NCBI RefSeq assembly: GCF_001298105.1
Contig: NZ_LGJH01000124.1
Coordinates: 1-49,162, forward strand
DNA from: Novosphingobium sp. ST904
GTDB lineage: Bacteria > Pseudomonadota > Alphaproteobacteria > Sphingomonadales > Sphingomonadaceae
Reading direction: 5' to 3'
Length of the DNA stretch: 49,162 nucleotides
Part shown: in pieces, positions 20,278 through 28,520 of the stretch
How positions within the stretch are numbered: the stretch's first letter is position 1
How the letters are laid out: the number at the start of each line of letters is the position of its first letter
Program-made: the position numbers and the translations under genes
Notes under the pieces: generated by a model
What the model was told of the DNA's origin: nothing
Database searches by the model: none
What the model saw: the letters and a program-made list of their open reading frames with translations, nothing else

Positions 20278-21006
20278 TCAGAAAATCACGTCGCTCGCGA
20301 GATTGAAGGTCTGCCCGGCGCCGATCGTCAGCTGCCCACCGCCCTGCCGCTCGCACCAGGCCGAAAGGTCGCCATCAAGGAACAGCGCCCACCCGGTGAT
20401 CCGCGCGGGCCCGGATACTTCCCAGCTCGCCAGCCCCAGCACGACGCCGGAACTCACGACGCGGAAAGCGGCAGCACCGCCGCTCACGCGCAGCGGCAGG
20501 ATCGCGACCTCTTCGGTATCGTCCGCGAAGGCCACCACTTCCACCGTCTCGGCAGCATCGATCAATGCCAGCAACGCGGCCTGGTCATCCCGTGAAATCA
20601 CCGGGAGATCGGCGGGCAGCTTGCGCGCCTTTGCCTGCGGATCCCGCGCGATGGCCTCGGCCAGCTCCGCTCGCGCCTTGGTTGTCTGCCCTTTTTGGGC
20701 GGTAAGCTGGCCTTTCAGCGCCTTCGCCTCACCCTGCGCCGCCGCCAGCTGCTCAGCCTGGCCCTTCAGCGCAGCGATCGCCACATCCACGGGATGCTCG
20801 CCGTCCTCGCCCTGAACCCTCATGGCGGCCAGCGCCTCGCCCAGTTGATCGATCTTGGCGTGGGCCGGCTCGGCCGCCGCAATCACGGTGTTGGCCTGCG
20901 CCAAATCTGCCGCCAGCGCATCCCGCTCGGCGGTCAGCTGGGCCACATCGATCGAACCGGCGCCCACCTGGTCGCCCGACGAATTCTGTTCCTCATTTCC
21001 GGACAT
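20278..21006 (-). CDS. Coiled-coil phage protein of unknown function
   Basis: The 242-residue product has a strong coiled coil over about residues 20-125 (for example LTAERDALAADLAQANTVI and GQAEQLAAAQGEAKALKGQL), then a compact C-terminal beta-rich domain of about 90 residues (VSGPARITGWALFLDGD, GAGQTFNLASDVIF). It lies between the terminase/small-protein genes and the portal and is followed by a terminator. The layout could suit a minor head or tail-needle-like protein, but I did not recognise the family. The frame is intact. Confidence 0.65.
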   Translation of the reverse strand: MSGNEEQNSSGDQVGAGSIDVAQLTAERDALAADLAQANTVIAAAEPAHAKIDQLGEALAAMRVQGEDGEHPVDVAIAALKGQAEQLAAAQGEAKALKGQLTAQKGQTTKARAELAEAIARDPQAKARKLPADLPVISRDDQAALLALIDAAETVEVVAFADDTEEVAILPLRVSGGAAAFRVVSSGVVLGLASWEVSGPARITGWALFLDGDLSAWCERQGGGQLTIGAGQTFNLASDVIF

Positions 21007-21021
21007 AGTTCAGTTCCCTTC

Positions 21022-21270
21022 TCAGCTACCGGGCACGAAGCGGCCCGTCGTTCCCAGCGCCGCTTCGGCGCCGGTAGACCCGTTGATGATGTCGGAAGCC
21101 GCGCCTTTCCGGCGGCGCAGCTCATCCTCGTTCTCGATCTGCGCCAGCGCATCGTCGCGGGTCGGCGAAGCCAGCGCCGACGGCGCCTTGCTCTTTCCCG
21201 TGAGCCCCAGCAGCCCGCCGACCACACCTCCGACCAGAAACTTCCCCACGCCCTTCAAAACCTTGCCCAT
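21022..21270 (-). CDS. Small Gly-rich virion-region protein
   Basis: ATG at 21270 follows GGGAGTTACTGAG and the terminase stop. The 82-residue product has a Gly/Val-rich hydrophobic start (GKFLVGGVVGGLLGLTGK) and a polar tail (RDDALAQIENEDELRRRKGA). Proteins of this shape next to terL in podoviruses are small minor virion components, but the role is unknown. A nine-codon upstream extension in frame was rejected because it overlaps terL and lacks a ribosome site. Confidence 0.6.
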   Translation of the reverse strand: MGKVLKGVGKFLVGGVVGGLLGLTGKSKAPSALASPTRDDALAQIENEDELRRRKGAASDIINGSTGAEAALGTTGRFVPGS

Positions 21271-21271
21271 C

Positions 21272-22816
21272 TCAGTAACTCCCGCTGAAAACGTCAAAAT
21301 CGCTATCGTTCACAAAGACCTGGCCACCCGATCGCGGTCGGCCGCGTATGTCGGAAATGACGTGCTCACCCTCGACAGCGGCGTACTGCTCTGCGTCACA
21401 GACATGGGTGTGGATGGTGTCCGCGATTTCCAGGTGCCCTCGCGTACCGCCGCCGCCCGGTATGTCGGCATTGCGATAGCGGTAGCCGCCCAGGTGCCCG
21501 CGAATGAGGTGCTTTGCCGATGGGTCCACGGCATATCCGTCGCGCTCGCCCATCGCCCGCCAGATCGCCTCGTTTCTCAAGGCCTGGCGGTTGGTCTTGC
21601 CCTTGTAGACCCGGTGACCCAGCCCTTTCTGGAAGGCCAGAACCCAGTCATGCTCGCTATCCTGGCGATCGCGGGCAGACCATGCCGCCGGATCGCCTAC
21701 GACGCGCAGCATTCCCGGATCGAGATTGGGGAACCGTGCGGCGATCATCGAACGCACCATTGCGCCGGCAGCCGTCGGCCCGATCTTGGCCAGTGTCCTG
21801 CCGTCCTCACGAAACATCACCGCCTCGGCCAAAGTGCGAAACTCGCCCATCGACAGCCGCTGACTGGCGACCGCCGCCGCGAACAGGCCCTGGTCAAAGC
21901 CCACCAGCAGCGGCAGCCTGGGGTTAAGATCCAGCGGCCGCACATGGGCACGATAATCGAACTGGGGATTGACCGGCTGCCCGTGCTGCATCGGCACGAA
22001 CTTGTTGTCGATCATTCGCGCCACGTAATCCGGCCGGTGCTTGTTCAGCGCCGCCTGGATCGCGTAATACCCCTTGGGCAGGTTGTGCAGGTTCTCCGCA
22101 TCGGGCTCGCGGCCACCGGGCTGAAGGAACACTTCCATCAGCGGGCGATCACCCAGAGCTTCCATCAACCCCGGGTCAAGCAGCTCACCGAGGTTCTTCT
22201 CGATCGCCAACCCATAGATCCAGTTATCCATGTAGGGCGCGTTGAGCGAAAGGATGATCTGCTGATCGACCACCAGCGAAGGATCGAGATCCGAAGCACG
22301 CCCCACACGGCCCGATAGGAACGCAAGCAGGTCAGGCGGCTGCAAATCCGCCTCGTCGATCATCACCGCCACGACTTCCCAGCCACGGCACGCCTCTTCC
22401 ACCGAACGATCGCCGATCGCGCGAAACTCGATCTCGAAATCGCAGACATCGTTGGGGCGGCCGAACTCGTCATGGCCAAGGATCAGCGTCAGCTTGTGGG
22501 TAAACGGCGCCTTCCAGGTGAACTTTCCATCCGTCTCCGGATGAATGCGAAACCAGGAGGGAAGCGTGTTCTTCTCGATGTTCGGGTACGTCTCGCGGAT
22601 CACGCCTACGCGCGCCTTGCGCCGCAACACGCCGTTCGCATCCCGGCGGCCGCCCTGCCGGGTACCGACACGCCGCAGCGCACGAAGCGCGGTTATCGTC
22701 TTGGCAGAGCCGACAGGACCGATGATGATCTTCAGGAACGCCCGGGACAGCAGGAATTGATCCGAGATCGGCCCGGGCGAGTTGAGCCGGCGGATTTCCA
22801 TTTCAGGCCCGCTCAT
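21272..22816 (-). CDS. Terminase large subunit
   Basis: The 514-residue ATPase-nuclease drives DNA into the procapsid. Walker A is GPVGSAKT at residues 33-40, Walker B is VVAVMIDEAD at 148-157, and the C-terminal nuclease half has LLVGFDQGL with an Asp suited to metal binding and a later VVGDPAAWSARD segment. The start overlaps the small-subunit stop (ATGA). The frame is intact. The sequence resembles the terminases of BPP-1-like and related temperate podoviruses more than T7 gp19, which affects whether packaging is headful or site-specific. That cannot be settled here. Confidence 0.93.
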   Translation of the reverse strand: MSGPEMEIRRLNSPGPISDQFLLSRAFLKIIIGPVGSAKTITALRALRRVGTRQGGRRDANGVLRRKARVGVIRETYPNIEKNTLPSWFRIHPETDGKFTWKAPFTHKLTLILGHDEFGRPNDVCDFEIEFRAIGDRSVEEACRGWEVVAVMIDEADLQPPDLLAFLSGRVGRASDLDPSLVVDQQIILSLNAPYMDNWIYGLAIEKNLGELLDPGLMEALGDRPLMEVFLQPGGREPDAENLHNLPKGYYAIQAALNKHRPDYVARMIDNKFVPMQHGQPVNPQFDYRAHVRPLDLNPRLPLLVGFDQGLFAAAVASQRLSMGEFRTLAEAVMFREDGRTLAKIGPTAAGAMVRSMIAARFPNLDPGMLRVVGDPAAWSARDRQDSEHDWVLAFQKGLGHRVYKGKTNRQALRNEAIWRAMGERDGYAVDPSAKHLIRGHLGGYRYRNADIPGGGGTRGHLEIADTIHTHVCDAEQYAAVEGEHVISDIRGRPRSGGQVFVNDSDFDVFSGSY

Positions 22817-23427
22817 CGCTCGTCCTCACCGTCAGCGGGATGCGCCACGCCAAGGATTTCGCCGTCGATCATCGCGCCCCGCACGGGACGAACCTCGCCG
22901 ATTTCCTCCTGGACGATCACACCCCGGATCGTCGCGTCGATCGCCACAGGTTTCTTGCTATGGATGAACGGCATAAGCGCTTCCGCACATCGCGTGCGCA
23001 GTGCGGTTGCGGCCTCGTAAGTCATTTCCTCAGTGAGCTCGACAACCCGCGCGCTTTCACCCTTGCCGATCACCTTTTGCCGAACGCGCCGCGATCGGGC
23101 CATGTGCACCTCTTCCGGTGTCGACTGCAGCTGCATGAGCGTTACGGCCGGATCCTGGCCGAACTGCGCGATGTACCGCGCGAAATCGTCAGATCGCTTG
23201 TTCTTCGCCCCTTTAGGACGACCCCGCCGCGCCTCACGGGCATGGCGCATCACCGTGAGCCCACCGGCATTCGGGCCGAGGTCTTCGCGAGCCTCCGCCA
23301 GTTCCTCAGGTGTCAGTGGATCAAGAAGCTCAAGCTGTTCCTGCTCATGCTGTGCCGTCTCGTACAGTGACTTGGCGCCAGCGATCATGCCGTCGGCCTC
23401 CTGTTTTCCGCCGGCCTCAGTTGACAT
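22813..23427 (-). CDS. Terminase small subunit candidate
   Basis: ATG at 23427 has a perfect GGAGG site five bases upstream, so it is preferred to a TTG four codons earlier. The 204-residue product has an acidic N-terminus (EQLELLDPLTPEELAEARED), then REARRGRPKGAKNKRSDDF, a basic DNA-binding-like motif common at this locus, and an all-alpha middle (YIAQFGQDPAVTLMQLQ). It immediately precedes the large subunit with a 4-bp overlap. Small subunits recognise the packaging site. The call is from position and the basic motif. Confidence 0.65.
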   Translation of the reverse strand: MSTEAGGKQEADGMIAGAKSLYETAQHEQEQLELLDPLTPEELAEAREDLGPNAGGLTVMRHAREARRGRPKGAKNKRSDDFARYIAQFGQDPAVTLMQLQSTPEEVHMARSRRVRQKVIGKGESARVVELTEEMTYEAATALRTRCAEALMPFIHSKKPVAIDATIRGVIVQEEIGEVRPVRGAMIDGEILGVAHPADGEDER

Positions 23428-23782
23428 GCGCGCCTCCAATCGTACCGTGCAGCCGTCGCCGCGGCTTTCCCCGCACCTCTGCGCCTTCTCCCCGACCCGG
23501 TATTTCTATTCGGGCCGCGCGCACGGCAGCCCCCAACCCCGACCCGATCGTGCGCCTCACAGTTTGGCCGCTCTCGCCCAGCTCGCGCACCGGTCCGGGA
23601 CCGAAGGGGGTAAGGACGATCCAAATTTCGACGCGCTCGTGCGCCGAGGTGCTCGGGGGCTGCGCCGTCGCGATGGGGGCAAGGGGGGGTGCCGAGGGCT
23701 CGGCGCGACCCCCCGGGGGCGGTCGAGGGGGTGCCGCGCATAAGCCTGACAGGCATCCGACGATGCACGCGAACCCACGCAT
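23417..23782 (-). CDS. Possible short exported protein upstream of terminase (uncertain)
   Basis: An open frame of 121 codons starts MRGFACIVGCLSGLCAAPPR, which resembles a short signal peptide, continues Pro/Ala-rich, then ERVEIWIVLTPFGPGPVREL, and ends overlapping the small-terminase start by 11 bp. The overlap is typical of real phage genes. However, the GC-rich context produces many long spurious frames, no strong ribosome site is seen, and no family was recognised. Confidence 0.3.
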   Translation of the reverse strand: MRGFACIVGCLSGLCAAPPRPPPGGRAEPSAPPLAPIATAQPPSTSAHERVEIWIVLTPFGPGPVRELGESGQTVRRTIGSGLGAAVRAARIEIPGRGEGAEVRGKPRRRLHGTIGGAHVN

Positions 23783-24113
23783 TTCCGCGCCTTTCGGCCA
23801 TGCCTTCCAACATCGCCCTTCCAACACGCGCCGCCGCGACGTGCGAGAACCGCAGAATTCCGCCATTCTGCCCGCTCCTGGTCGCGGCATCGGATCCGCC
23901 CAGGTCGAGCCGCTCGATCGGCCCGGCCGAGCCCGCCCCGCCGCCCGCCCGCGCGCCACGCCCGAAAGTTTTCGCCGCCGTCCCGTCAATTACGGTGCTG
24001 GAGCGGCCCTGGCCGATGGCGACGGCCAGCCCGGCCGAATATCCGACCGCTATTTTATTGGTTTCGCTAGGTTTTCCGCCATTCCGAGCCCAAGCGGTGG
24101 AAGCCGTTCCAGA
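23783..24113. other. GC-rich stretch without a supported gene
   Basis: Several overlapping open frames exist on both strands, but all have Arg/Pro/Ala-heavy translations typical of GC-rich noncoding or antisense DNA. None has a convincing start. The stretch leads into the repeat region at 24114 and likely contains leader and promoter sequence for the leftward terminase operon. I see no clear -35/-10 pair. Confidence 0.4.
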
Positions 24114-24144
24114 TGGAACCGCCGTGGAACTGCAATGGAACCTC

Positions 24145-24167
24145 TATCTATATGATTTATATAGATA
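24145..24167. repeat. AT-rich perfect palindrome, 9-bp arms
   Basis: TATCTATAT (24145-24153) and ATATAGATA (24159-24167) flank a 5-bp GATTT spacer. It is one of the most AT-rich spots in a very GC-rich window. Within the repeat array it could be an easily melted element or a TATA-like promoter. On the minus strand the TATATAAAT segment could serve as a -10 for leftward late transcription. Confidence 0.75.
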
Positions 24168-24206
24168 ATGGCTAGCGTTCCACGGTTCCACTATTTGGCG
24201 ACCCCT

Positions 24207-24252
24207 CACATGTGTGTGTGCGCGCATACGTGCACACGCGCACATGTACGCG
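24207..24252. other. 46-bp perfect alternating pyrimidine-purine tract (Z-DNA-prone)
   Basis: From 24207 to 24252 every base alternates pyrimidine then purine without a single exception, with CA/TG and CG steps dominating. Such tracts readily adopt left-handed Z-DNA under negative supercoiling. It lies between the two clusters of phased GGAACC/GGTTCC repeats. The alternation is read directly; a structural role is inferred. Confidence 0.8.
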
Positions 24253-24404
24253 AGGCGCAAAGTGGAACCCGTGGAACCGCTCGAAAAGTCCAGCAATGTC
24301 AGTGAGTTGAAGGTTCCGCCACGGTTCCGCACTGGTTCCGCTTGGAACCGCGATCCCTGCCCCGTTCGGGCACCCGGAATGGCCAGCCATGATCTTGGAC
24401 TGTG

Positions 24405-24605
24405 AGCGGGCCGGGGTCAACGGTGAGGATGCGCTAGGACGCGCCGCAGCGCTCCCGCACAGACCACAGGGCGCCAGCGGGCCGGGGTAGCGTCGGAAGG
24501 AGCGGCCGCGCTCCGCGCCCGCTGCGCGGTCGCTGCGGCCGCACGTCGGCGCCAGGCCGATCGCCTTCATCCCGGCACGCTGCCAGGCGCTCAGCGGGTC
24601 GGGGA
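24405..24605. repeat. Three copies of AGCGGGYCGGGGW
   Basis: AGCGGGCCGGGGT occurs at 24405-24417 and 24476-24488, and a variant AGCGGGTCGGGGA at 24593-24605. The spacing is 71 and 117 bp, so they are not tandem. They lie in the otherwise gene-free 24351-24761 stretch between the helicase 3' end and the phased repeats. No open frame there is convincing. Confidence 0.45.
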
Positions 24606-24761
24606 GCGCATCAGATGAGCGATCGCGCACCGCTTCGGCTTCGCCTCCGCTGCGATCGCAGGCAAGTCCGCGAAGGCGCGGAGAAGTCATTTTCTGCAAC
24701 CTGTCAAGTCCCTGAATTGGCACGATATTTAGGACCGCAATAGCGGACCTATCTTCCCCGC

Positions 24762-26752
24762 TCATGCCTCGCCCTCCAACTGCGCTGAAAGCCACTCGGC
24801 AAGGCGATCGGGATGGCAGCTCTCGGGCAAATCCTCTTCGTCCAGAACGGCCGACAGAGGCACCAGCACGGCCCGCACGGAAACACCTGGGGAGAACTTC
24901 ACCTTCACCCCCTCGATCGCCCCCTTGTTGCGCGCCAGGGCCTGCTTCCACACGCCCCCGTTCCACTTGGAGCCTTCGAACAGGCGTCCCAGGCCGTTGT
25001 GCTGCCCGGCAACCGCAAGGAAGCCCGGTTCGTCCTTCTGGAAGGCGCTGGTACCCCAACGGGCCGGGGAAACCTTCCCGCCCTCGATCTTCTCCGGATG
25101 GCGCACCGCGTTCACCAGCTTGAGGCCCAGCTGGTGCAGGCGCTCGTTCGCCTTCTCCGCCTGGGCGAAAGCACCGCCGTTCTCCACCAGCACCGGCCGC
25201 ATGGCATGGCTGATGGATCGGCCTATCCAGGTGCCCACGGCCTCACGCTCATCACCGCCGCGCGATTGCACCAGCGAGGTGAGCATGTACTGCACGCAGG
25301 CAACATGGTCCGGCGTGGTATCGGTGATCTCGGCCAGGCGCTGCGGCCGGCACTTGTCCGCCCAGAACGCAATTTCCTCGTCGTCCGGCAGCCGGTCCTC
25401 GGTGTCGTGGTCGTTCAGCACCACGTCGCAGCCGCCAGCAGCGTGGCGAACTGGTCGCACGCTCGCGGAGAGTGGCCCGCCTCGGTCATTGCCTCGTGGA
25501 ACTTTAGCTTGGTTTTGCCGAACCGCGCCCAGCCATCGATCATCCGGCGGGTCAGGGCCGCGCCGATCGCCTCGAAATCATACTTCGCCAGGTCCAGCGG
25601 CGGCGTGCCGTCCGGGATGGGATCAAGCTCTAGGATGGCGAAGCGGCTGCGGTCCGCAGGCTCCATCGGCGGAATATTGATCGAAGAAAACCAGAAGCAA
25701 CTTTGCAGCGTGAACTTGGCCGCGTTGTGGTCCGATCCGCCGCGCGTAAGTTCATCGCCGCTGGATGCAATACGCGCCAGCGTGATGACTTCCTGCACGC
25801 GGTCGTTATTCTTGCTGGCTTCGAATTCGTCGATCATCACCGGCACGGTCGAATTGCGCAGGCTCTGCCGCACACCGGCCGCGCTGGTATCGGCGGTGCG
25901 GAACACGCCGTTGCCGAATACGCGGTGAACCACGCCGTCCTTGCCGTTGAGCGATGACTTGCCGGTCCCGGCGCCGCCGGTCACATAGATATGCGGGCGC
26001 CACGGGCTGGCGCCGCCCACCGGCCCCAGCGCGATCGCGCCCAGGGCAAAGCGGGCATCCAATAGCTTGCGCTTGAATTGCCATGTCTGCAGCAGGCCCA
26101 GCAGCTGCTCGGCCGCGCCGGTATTGCATTTGTCGTGATGCGGCCGCGCGATCGGCTCGGCCGCCTGGTAGACATAGCGCTCATGCAGACCGGCATCGAC
26201 ATAGAGCCAGTCCTTCACCGACCCGTCCACCCGCTGCACAGGCGTCAGCAGCACATCTCCGCAGTGAAGAACCAGGCCCTCGCCCCGCGCCGGCTTGTGC
26301 GCGCCGCGCCCGCGCATGCGCCCGGCAGGATCGAAGATCCCCTTGCGCACGCATTCCTCGATCAGCGCCCGGCTCGCCTCGGCCTGGTCGAAGCCGATCG
26401 GCTTGCTCTCCACGATGGTAACCCACTTGCCGTCCACGCGCTCGCGCACCGGCTTGGACCACATCGTCCAGTTCGCCTCCAGCCAGTCAGACTTCGGGCC
26501 GAACAGCGCGATCAGCGAATTCTTGCCGTGCCGGTTTCCGGCCTCCAGCCCCACCAGCTGGCCGTTGACGTCGAGGTAATAGCACTTCTGGGATCCATCG
26601 ATGGAACTCGATATGCCCAGCGCCTTCACCGGGCAGCCCAGCGGGAACATCGGCCGCTCGTATTCCCCCACCTCGGGGCCCACGTCACCGGCCTGCGCGA
26701 ATTCCGGCGCCGGTTGCGGATTGGCCAGTGCATCCTGGATCGGATTGCTCAT
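24762..26752 (-). CDS. Phage replicative helicase / AAA-type ATPase (one frameshift in this sequence)
   Basis: Read across a missing base near 25440, the protein is 663 residues. The first two-thirds hold a clear Walker A (VTGGAGTGKSSL, about residue 260) and Walker B-like VPVMIDEFEAS, with the ATPase core continuing through ARIASSGDELTRGGSD and PADRSRFAILELD, reminiscent of D5/DUF927-type primase-helicase ATPases. The frame changes between RACDQFATLLA and GCDVVLNDHDTED. The C-terminal third (YMLTSLVQSRGGDEREAVG) may be a DNA-binding or winged-helix part. It lies downstream of the primase and tRNA in the leftward operon, so it probably unwinds the phage origin. Confidence 0.75.
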
Positions 26753-26848
26753 AGCGCCGCGTCCCTTGCCGCCGAAGAAGCCCGCCGCGCGGCAGGCCCC
26801 TTCGGCAGCGCCACGGGGGCGGGGGTGGGATTACACCCGTGGATCCGG

Positions 26849-26920
26849 TTGCAGGGGCGGGACTTGAACCCGCGACCTTCGGGACATGACCCCGACGGGC
26901 TGCCGCTGCCCTACCCTGCG
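26849..26920 (-). tRNA. Phage tRNA-Met(CAT) with initiator (fMet) features
   Basis: A 72-nt cloverleaf folds perfectly: acceptor GCAGGG/CCCTGC, D stem GGGC/GCCC with loop AGCGGCA, anticodon stem TCGGG/CCCGA with loop GTCATGT (anticodon CAT), variable AGGTC, T stem GCGGG/CCCGC. It shows the three bacterial initiator hallmarks: an unpaired C1 x A72 at the acceptor end, a purine-pyrimidine pair at 11-24 (G-C), and three consecutive G-C pairs at 29-31/39-41. CCA is not encoded; CCG follows A73. G32 and G37 in the loop are unusual. It lies between primase and helicase genes on the same strand. Confidence 0.9.
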
Positions 26921-26938
26921 AAGTGATTTCTGAATGGC

Positions 26939-28075
26939 TCACGCCGCCCCTTTCCGCTGGCGCGCACGGCTGTTCAGCCACGCAACCAGCCAATCGTTCA
27001 TGTCTTTCACGGCCTCGCCGTCGTGTTCTTCGGGTGGCATCACCATGCGCACGTCCAGCCCGCGCGCCTGTTGCTGCGCGATGGATCGCTCCAGCTGCTC
27101 CTGCGCTTTCAGCTTGCTGTCCCGGTCCGCCACGATCACCAGGCGCCGCGCCGCTGCCGGCAGGCGGATGGCGCCGATGTTGCCCAGCGAAATCGCGGAA
27201 ATGATCCGCGCGTCCGGCATCATCATCCGCACCACCAGCGCGTCCTCGATCCCTTCCGTCACATAAACCGGCTCGCCCGCAGGCATATCGCGCATGGACT
27301 TGCCGCTGGATCCCTTGCTGATCGGGATGAAGCCGCCCCACATCTTGCCCAGCACCTTCTTGGGCTTGGGCACCTGCAGCTTGATCCACGCCATTTCGGG
27401 ATTGCGGTGCAGATAGGTGCGGTGGGTCGCCACCTGCTCTCCGCTGGCGAGGTAGACGGCAGCCAGCATCGCCGGCACTTCCATCTTCCGGTGCTCGTCC
27501 TGGTACCAAACCTTGTCGCGGAACCGCAGGACGCCGGGCCATTCTTCGCAGAACAGCGAACGCCCCTTCAGGTATTCCTCCGCAGGCGTTCCCGCGATCC
27601 GCACACCACCCAGGTACAGGCTCTTCGCCCGCTTCGCGGCCTTGGCGCGCTCGGCCGCTGCCTCGTCTTCCCGCCGCTCTGCCCGCTCCTGCGCCTCGCG
27701 TGCCCGGCGTGTCCGCTCTTCCGGCGGCAGCAGCGCCGGCTTTCCCGGCTTCCAGTCGTCCACGATGCCCAGGCGGATCTTGGCCTCTTCCACCGCCGCG
27801 CGCGCATCTGCCAACCCCAGCTTCAGCCGCAGCAGATCCAGCATGTCGCCCTTGTCTTCGCCGGCGGCGGCATTGCCGTAATCGAACCACTTGCCCTGCT
27901 TCGTGCCCGCCAGCTCCACATAGGCACTGTGAGACTTGCCGGTGTCCGCGATGCCGGAAAAGTGCCAGCGCGTGCGGTTGTGGTTGTACTGGCCGTTCGG
28001 CAACAGATCCGGCGCCAGCTCGCGGGCCATGCCGTTGATCTTGTCGGCGATCTCGGAGACGGAATACACAGTCAT
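26939..28075 (-). CDS. Toprim DNA primase
   Basis: ATG at 28075 has a GGAAGG site, giving 378 residues (MTVYSVSEIADKINGMAREL). The N-terminal part (NRTRWHFSGIADTGKSHS, KQGKWFDYGN) resembles the phage primase family that replaces the zinc-binding domain of DnaG. A charged helical linker (about 120-165) follows. The Toprim core has the acidic TEGIEDAL motif near 270 and ADRDSKLKAQE near 315, the two catalytic Toprim acidic clusters. It makes RNA primers for phage replication and leads the leftward operon with the tRNA and helicase. The frame is intact. Confidence 0.85.
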   Translation of the reverse strand: MTVYSVSEIADKINGMARELAPDLLPNGQYNHNRTRWHFSGIADTGKSHSAYVELAGTKQGKWFDYGNAAAGEDKGDMLDLLRLKLGLADARAAVEEAKIRLGIVDDWKPGKPALLPPEERTRRAREAQERAERREDEAAAERAKAAKRAKSLYLGGVRIAGTPAEEYLKGRSLFCEEWPGVLRFRDKVWYQDEHRKMEVPAMLAAVYLASGEQVATHRTYLHRNPEMAWIKLQVPKPKKVLGKMWGGFIPISKGSSGKSMRDMPAGEPVYVTEGIEDALVVRMMMPDARIISAISLGNIGAIRLPAAARRLVIVADRDSKLKAQEQLERSIAQQQARGLDVRMVMPPEEHDGEAVKDMNDWLVAWLNSRARQRKGAA

Positions 28076-28160
28076 ATCCACGCCTTCCGCCGGTCCGCCT
28101 TGAAGACGGACGGCTTCCGGCCATCGTGTCAGCGCCAACTCCAACACGAAAGGGACGGTT

Positions 28161-28508
28161 ATGGCTGAAACGAAAGACGACGGTTCGAATTCGACTTACG
28201 GTGTCGCCTATAAGATGTGGAAAGACGTTCGCTACACCTACAGCCAGCCCCAAAACCTTGACGAAGATCTTGAGATTTTCATCAAAGTGCCGACGCGCCG
28301 TTATCCGGGGCGAACTTCGCTAGAAACCATCTGGTCGCGAGACCAGCCTGAACCATCCTTCCCATCGGCAGCGTTTCCGCCGTTGACGAAGGCCAGCATT
28401 CTCCGCGCCTCGTCGACGTTACCGTTGGCGAGGCGCAAGCATTCGAGCGCAACGTACTTTTCGTCGTCAATAGGCCGCATAGAAACGCTCCTTCCTGATG
28501 AGTGCTGA
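28161..28508 (+). CDS. Small hypothetical protein, divergent from primase (uncertain)
   Basis: A 115-codon frame starts with ATG after AAAGGGACGGTT. Its first 55 residues (MAETKDDGSNSTYGVAYKMW, then DLEIFIKVPTRRYPGR) look like a soluble protein. The remainder runs antisense to a better supported small leftward gene (28301-28480) and looks less natural. Either the true gene is shorter and broken by an indel, or the pair is nested antisense. No family was recognised. Confidence 0.35.
   Translation: MAETKDDGSNSTYGVAYKMWKDVRYTYSQPQNLDEDLEIFIKVPTRRYPGRTSLETIWSRDQPEPSFPSAAFPPLTKASILRASSTLPLARRKHSSATYFSSSIGRIETLLPDEC
28301..28480 (-). CDS. 59-residue hypothetical early protein
   Basis: ATG at 28480 is preceded by a strong GGAAGGAG element eight bases upstream. 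The product begins MRPIDDEKYVALECLRLANG and continues with VDEARRMLAFVNGG, a short helical acidic protein. It lies in the leftward early operon between two other small genes and primase. It overlaps the rightward frame at 28161-28508 entirely. The N-terminal helix pattern resembles UBA-like three-helix units, a weak impression only. Confidence 0.6.
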   Translation of the reverse strand: MRPIDDEKYVALECLRLANGNVDEARRMLAFVNGGNAADGKDGSGWSRDQMVSSEVRPG

Positions 28509-28520
28509 AAAAACCCGCCA

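Larger units (their letters stand above)
24114..24350. repeat. Helically phased GGAACC/GGTTCC repeat array (iteron-like)
   Basis: Nine exact GGAACC or GGTTCC hexamers occur in about 237 bp: GGAACC at 24115, 24137, 24264, 24273 and 24344, and GGTTCC at 24184, 24312, 24323 and 24334. A near match (TGGAACT) sits at 24125. The left trio (24114, 24125, 24136) and the right trio (24312, 24323, 24334) are spaced exactly 11 bp, one helical turn, in opposite orientation. Between them are an AT-rich palindrome and a long alternating tract. Such phased sites suggest cooperative protein binding, as at a replication origin, a pac site or a late-promoter control region. Confidence 0.8.

Noticed and set aside
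18501..20306. Long plus-strand frame (601 codons) antisense to the portal gene
   Set aside because: Composition is that of an antisense shadow; the portal reading is intact and family-typical. The same reasoning removes similar frames at 20855-22318 and 42493-44070.
24172..25059. Minus-strand frame across the repeat region as a protein gene
   Set aside because: It overlaps the helicase C-terminus out of frame and would translate the alternating tract into His/Ala/Arg dipeptides; not a plausible protein.
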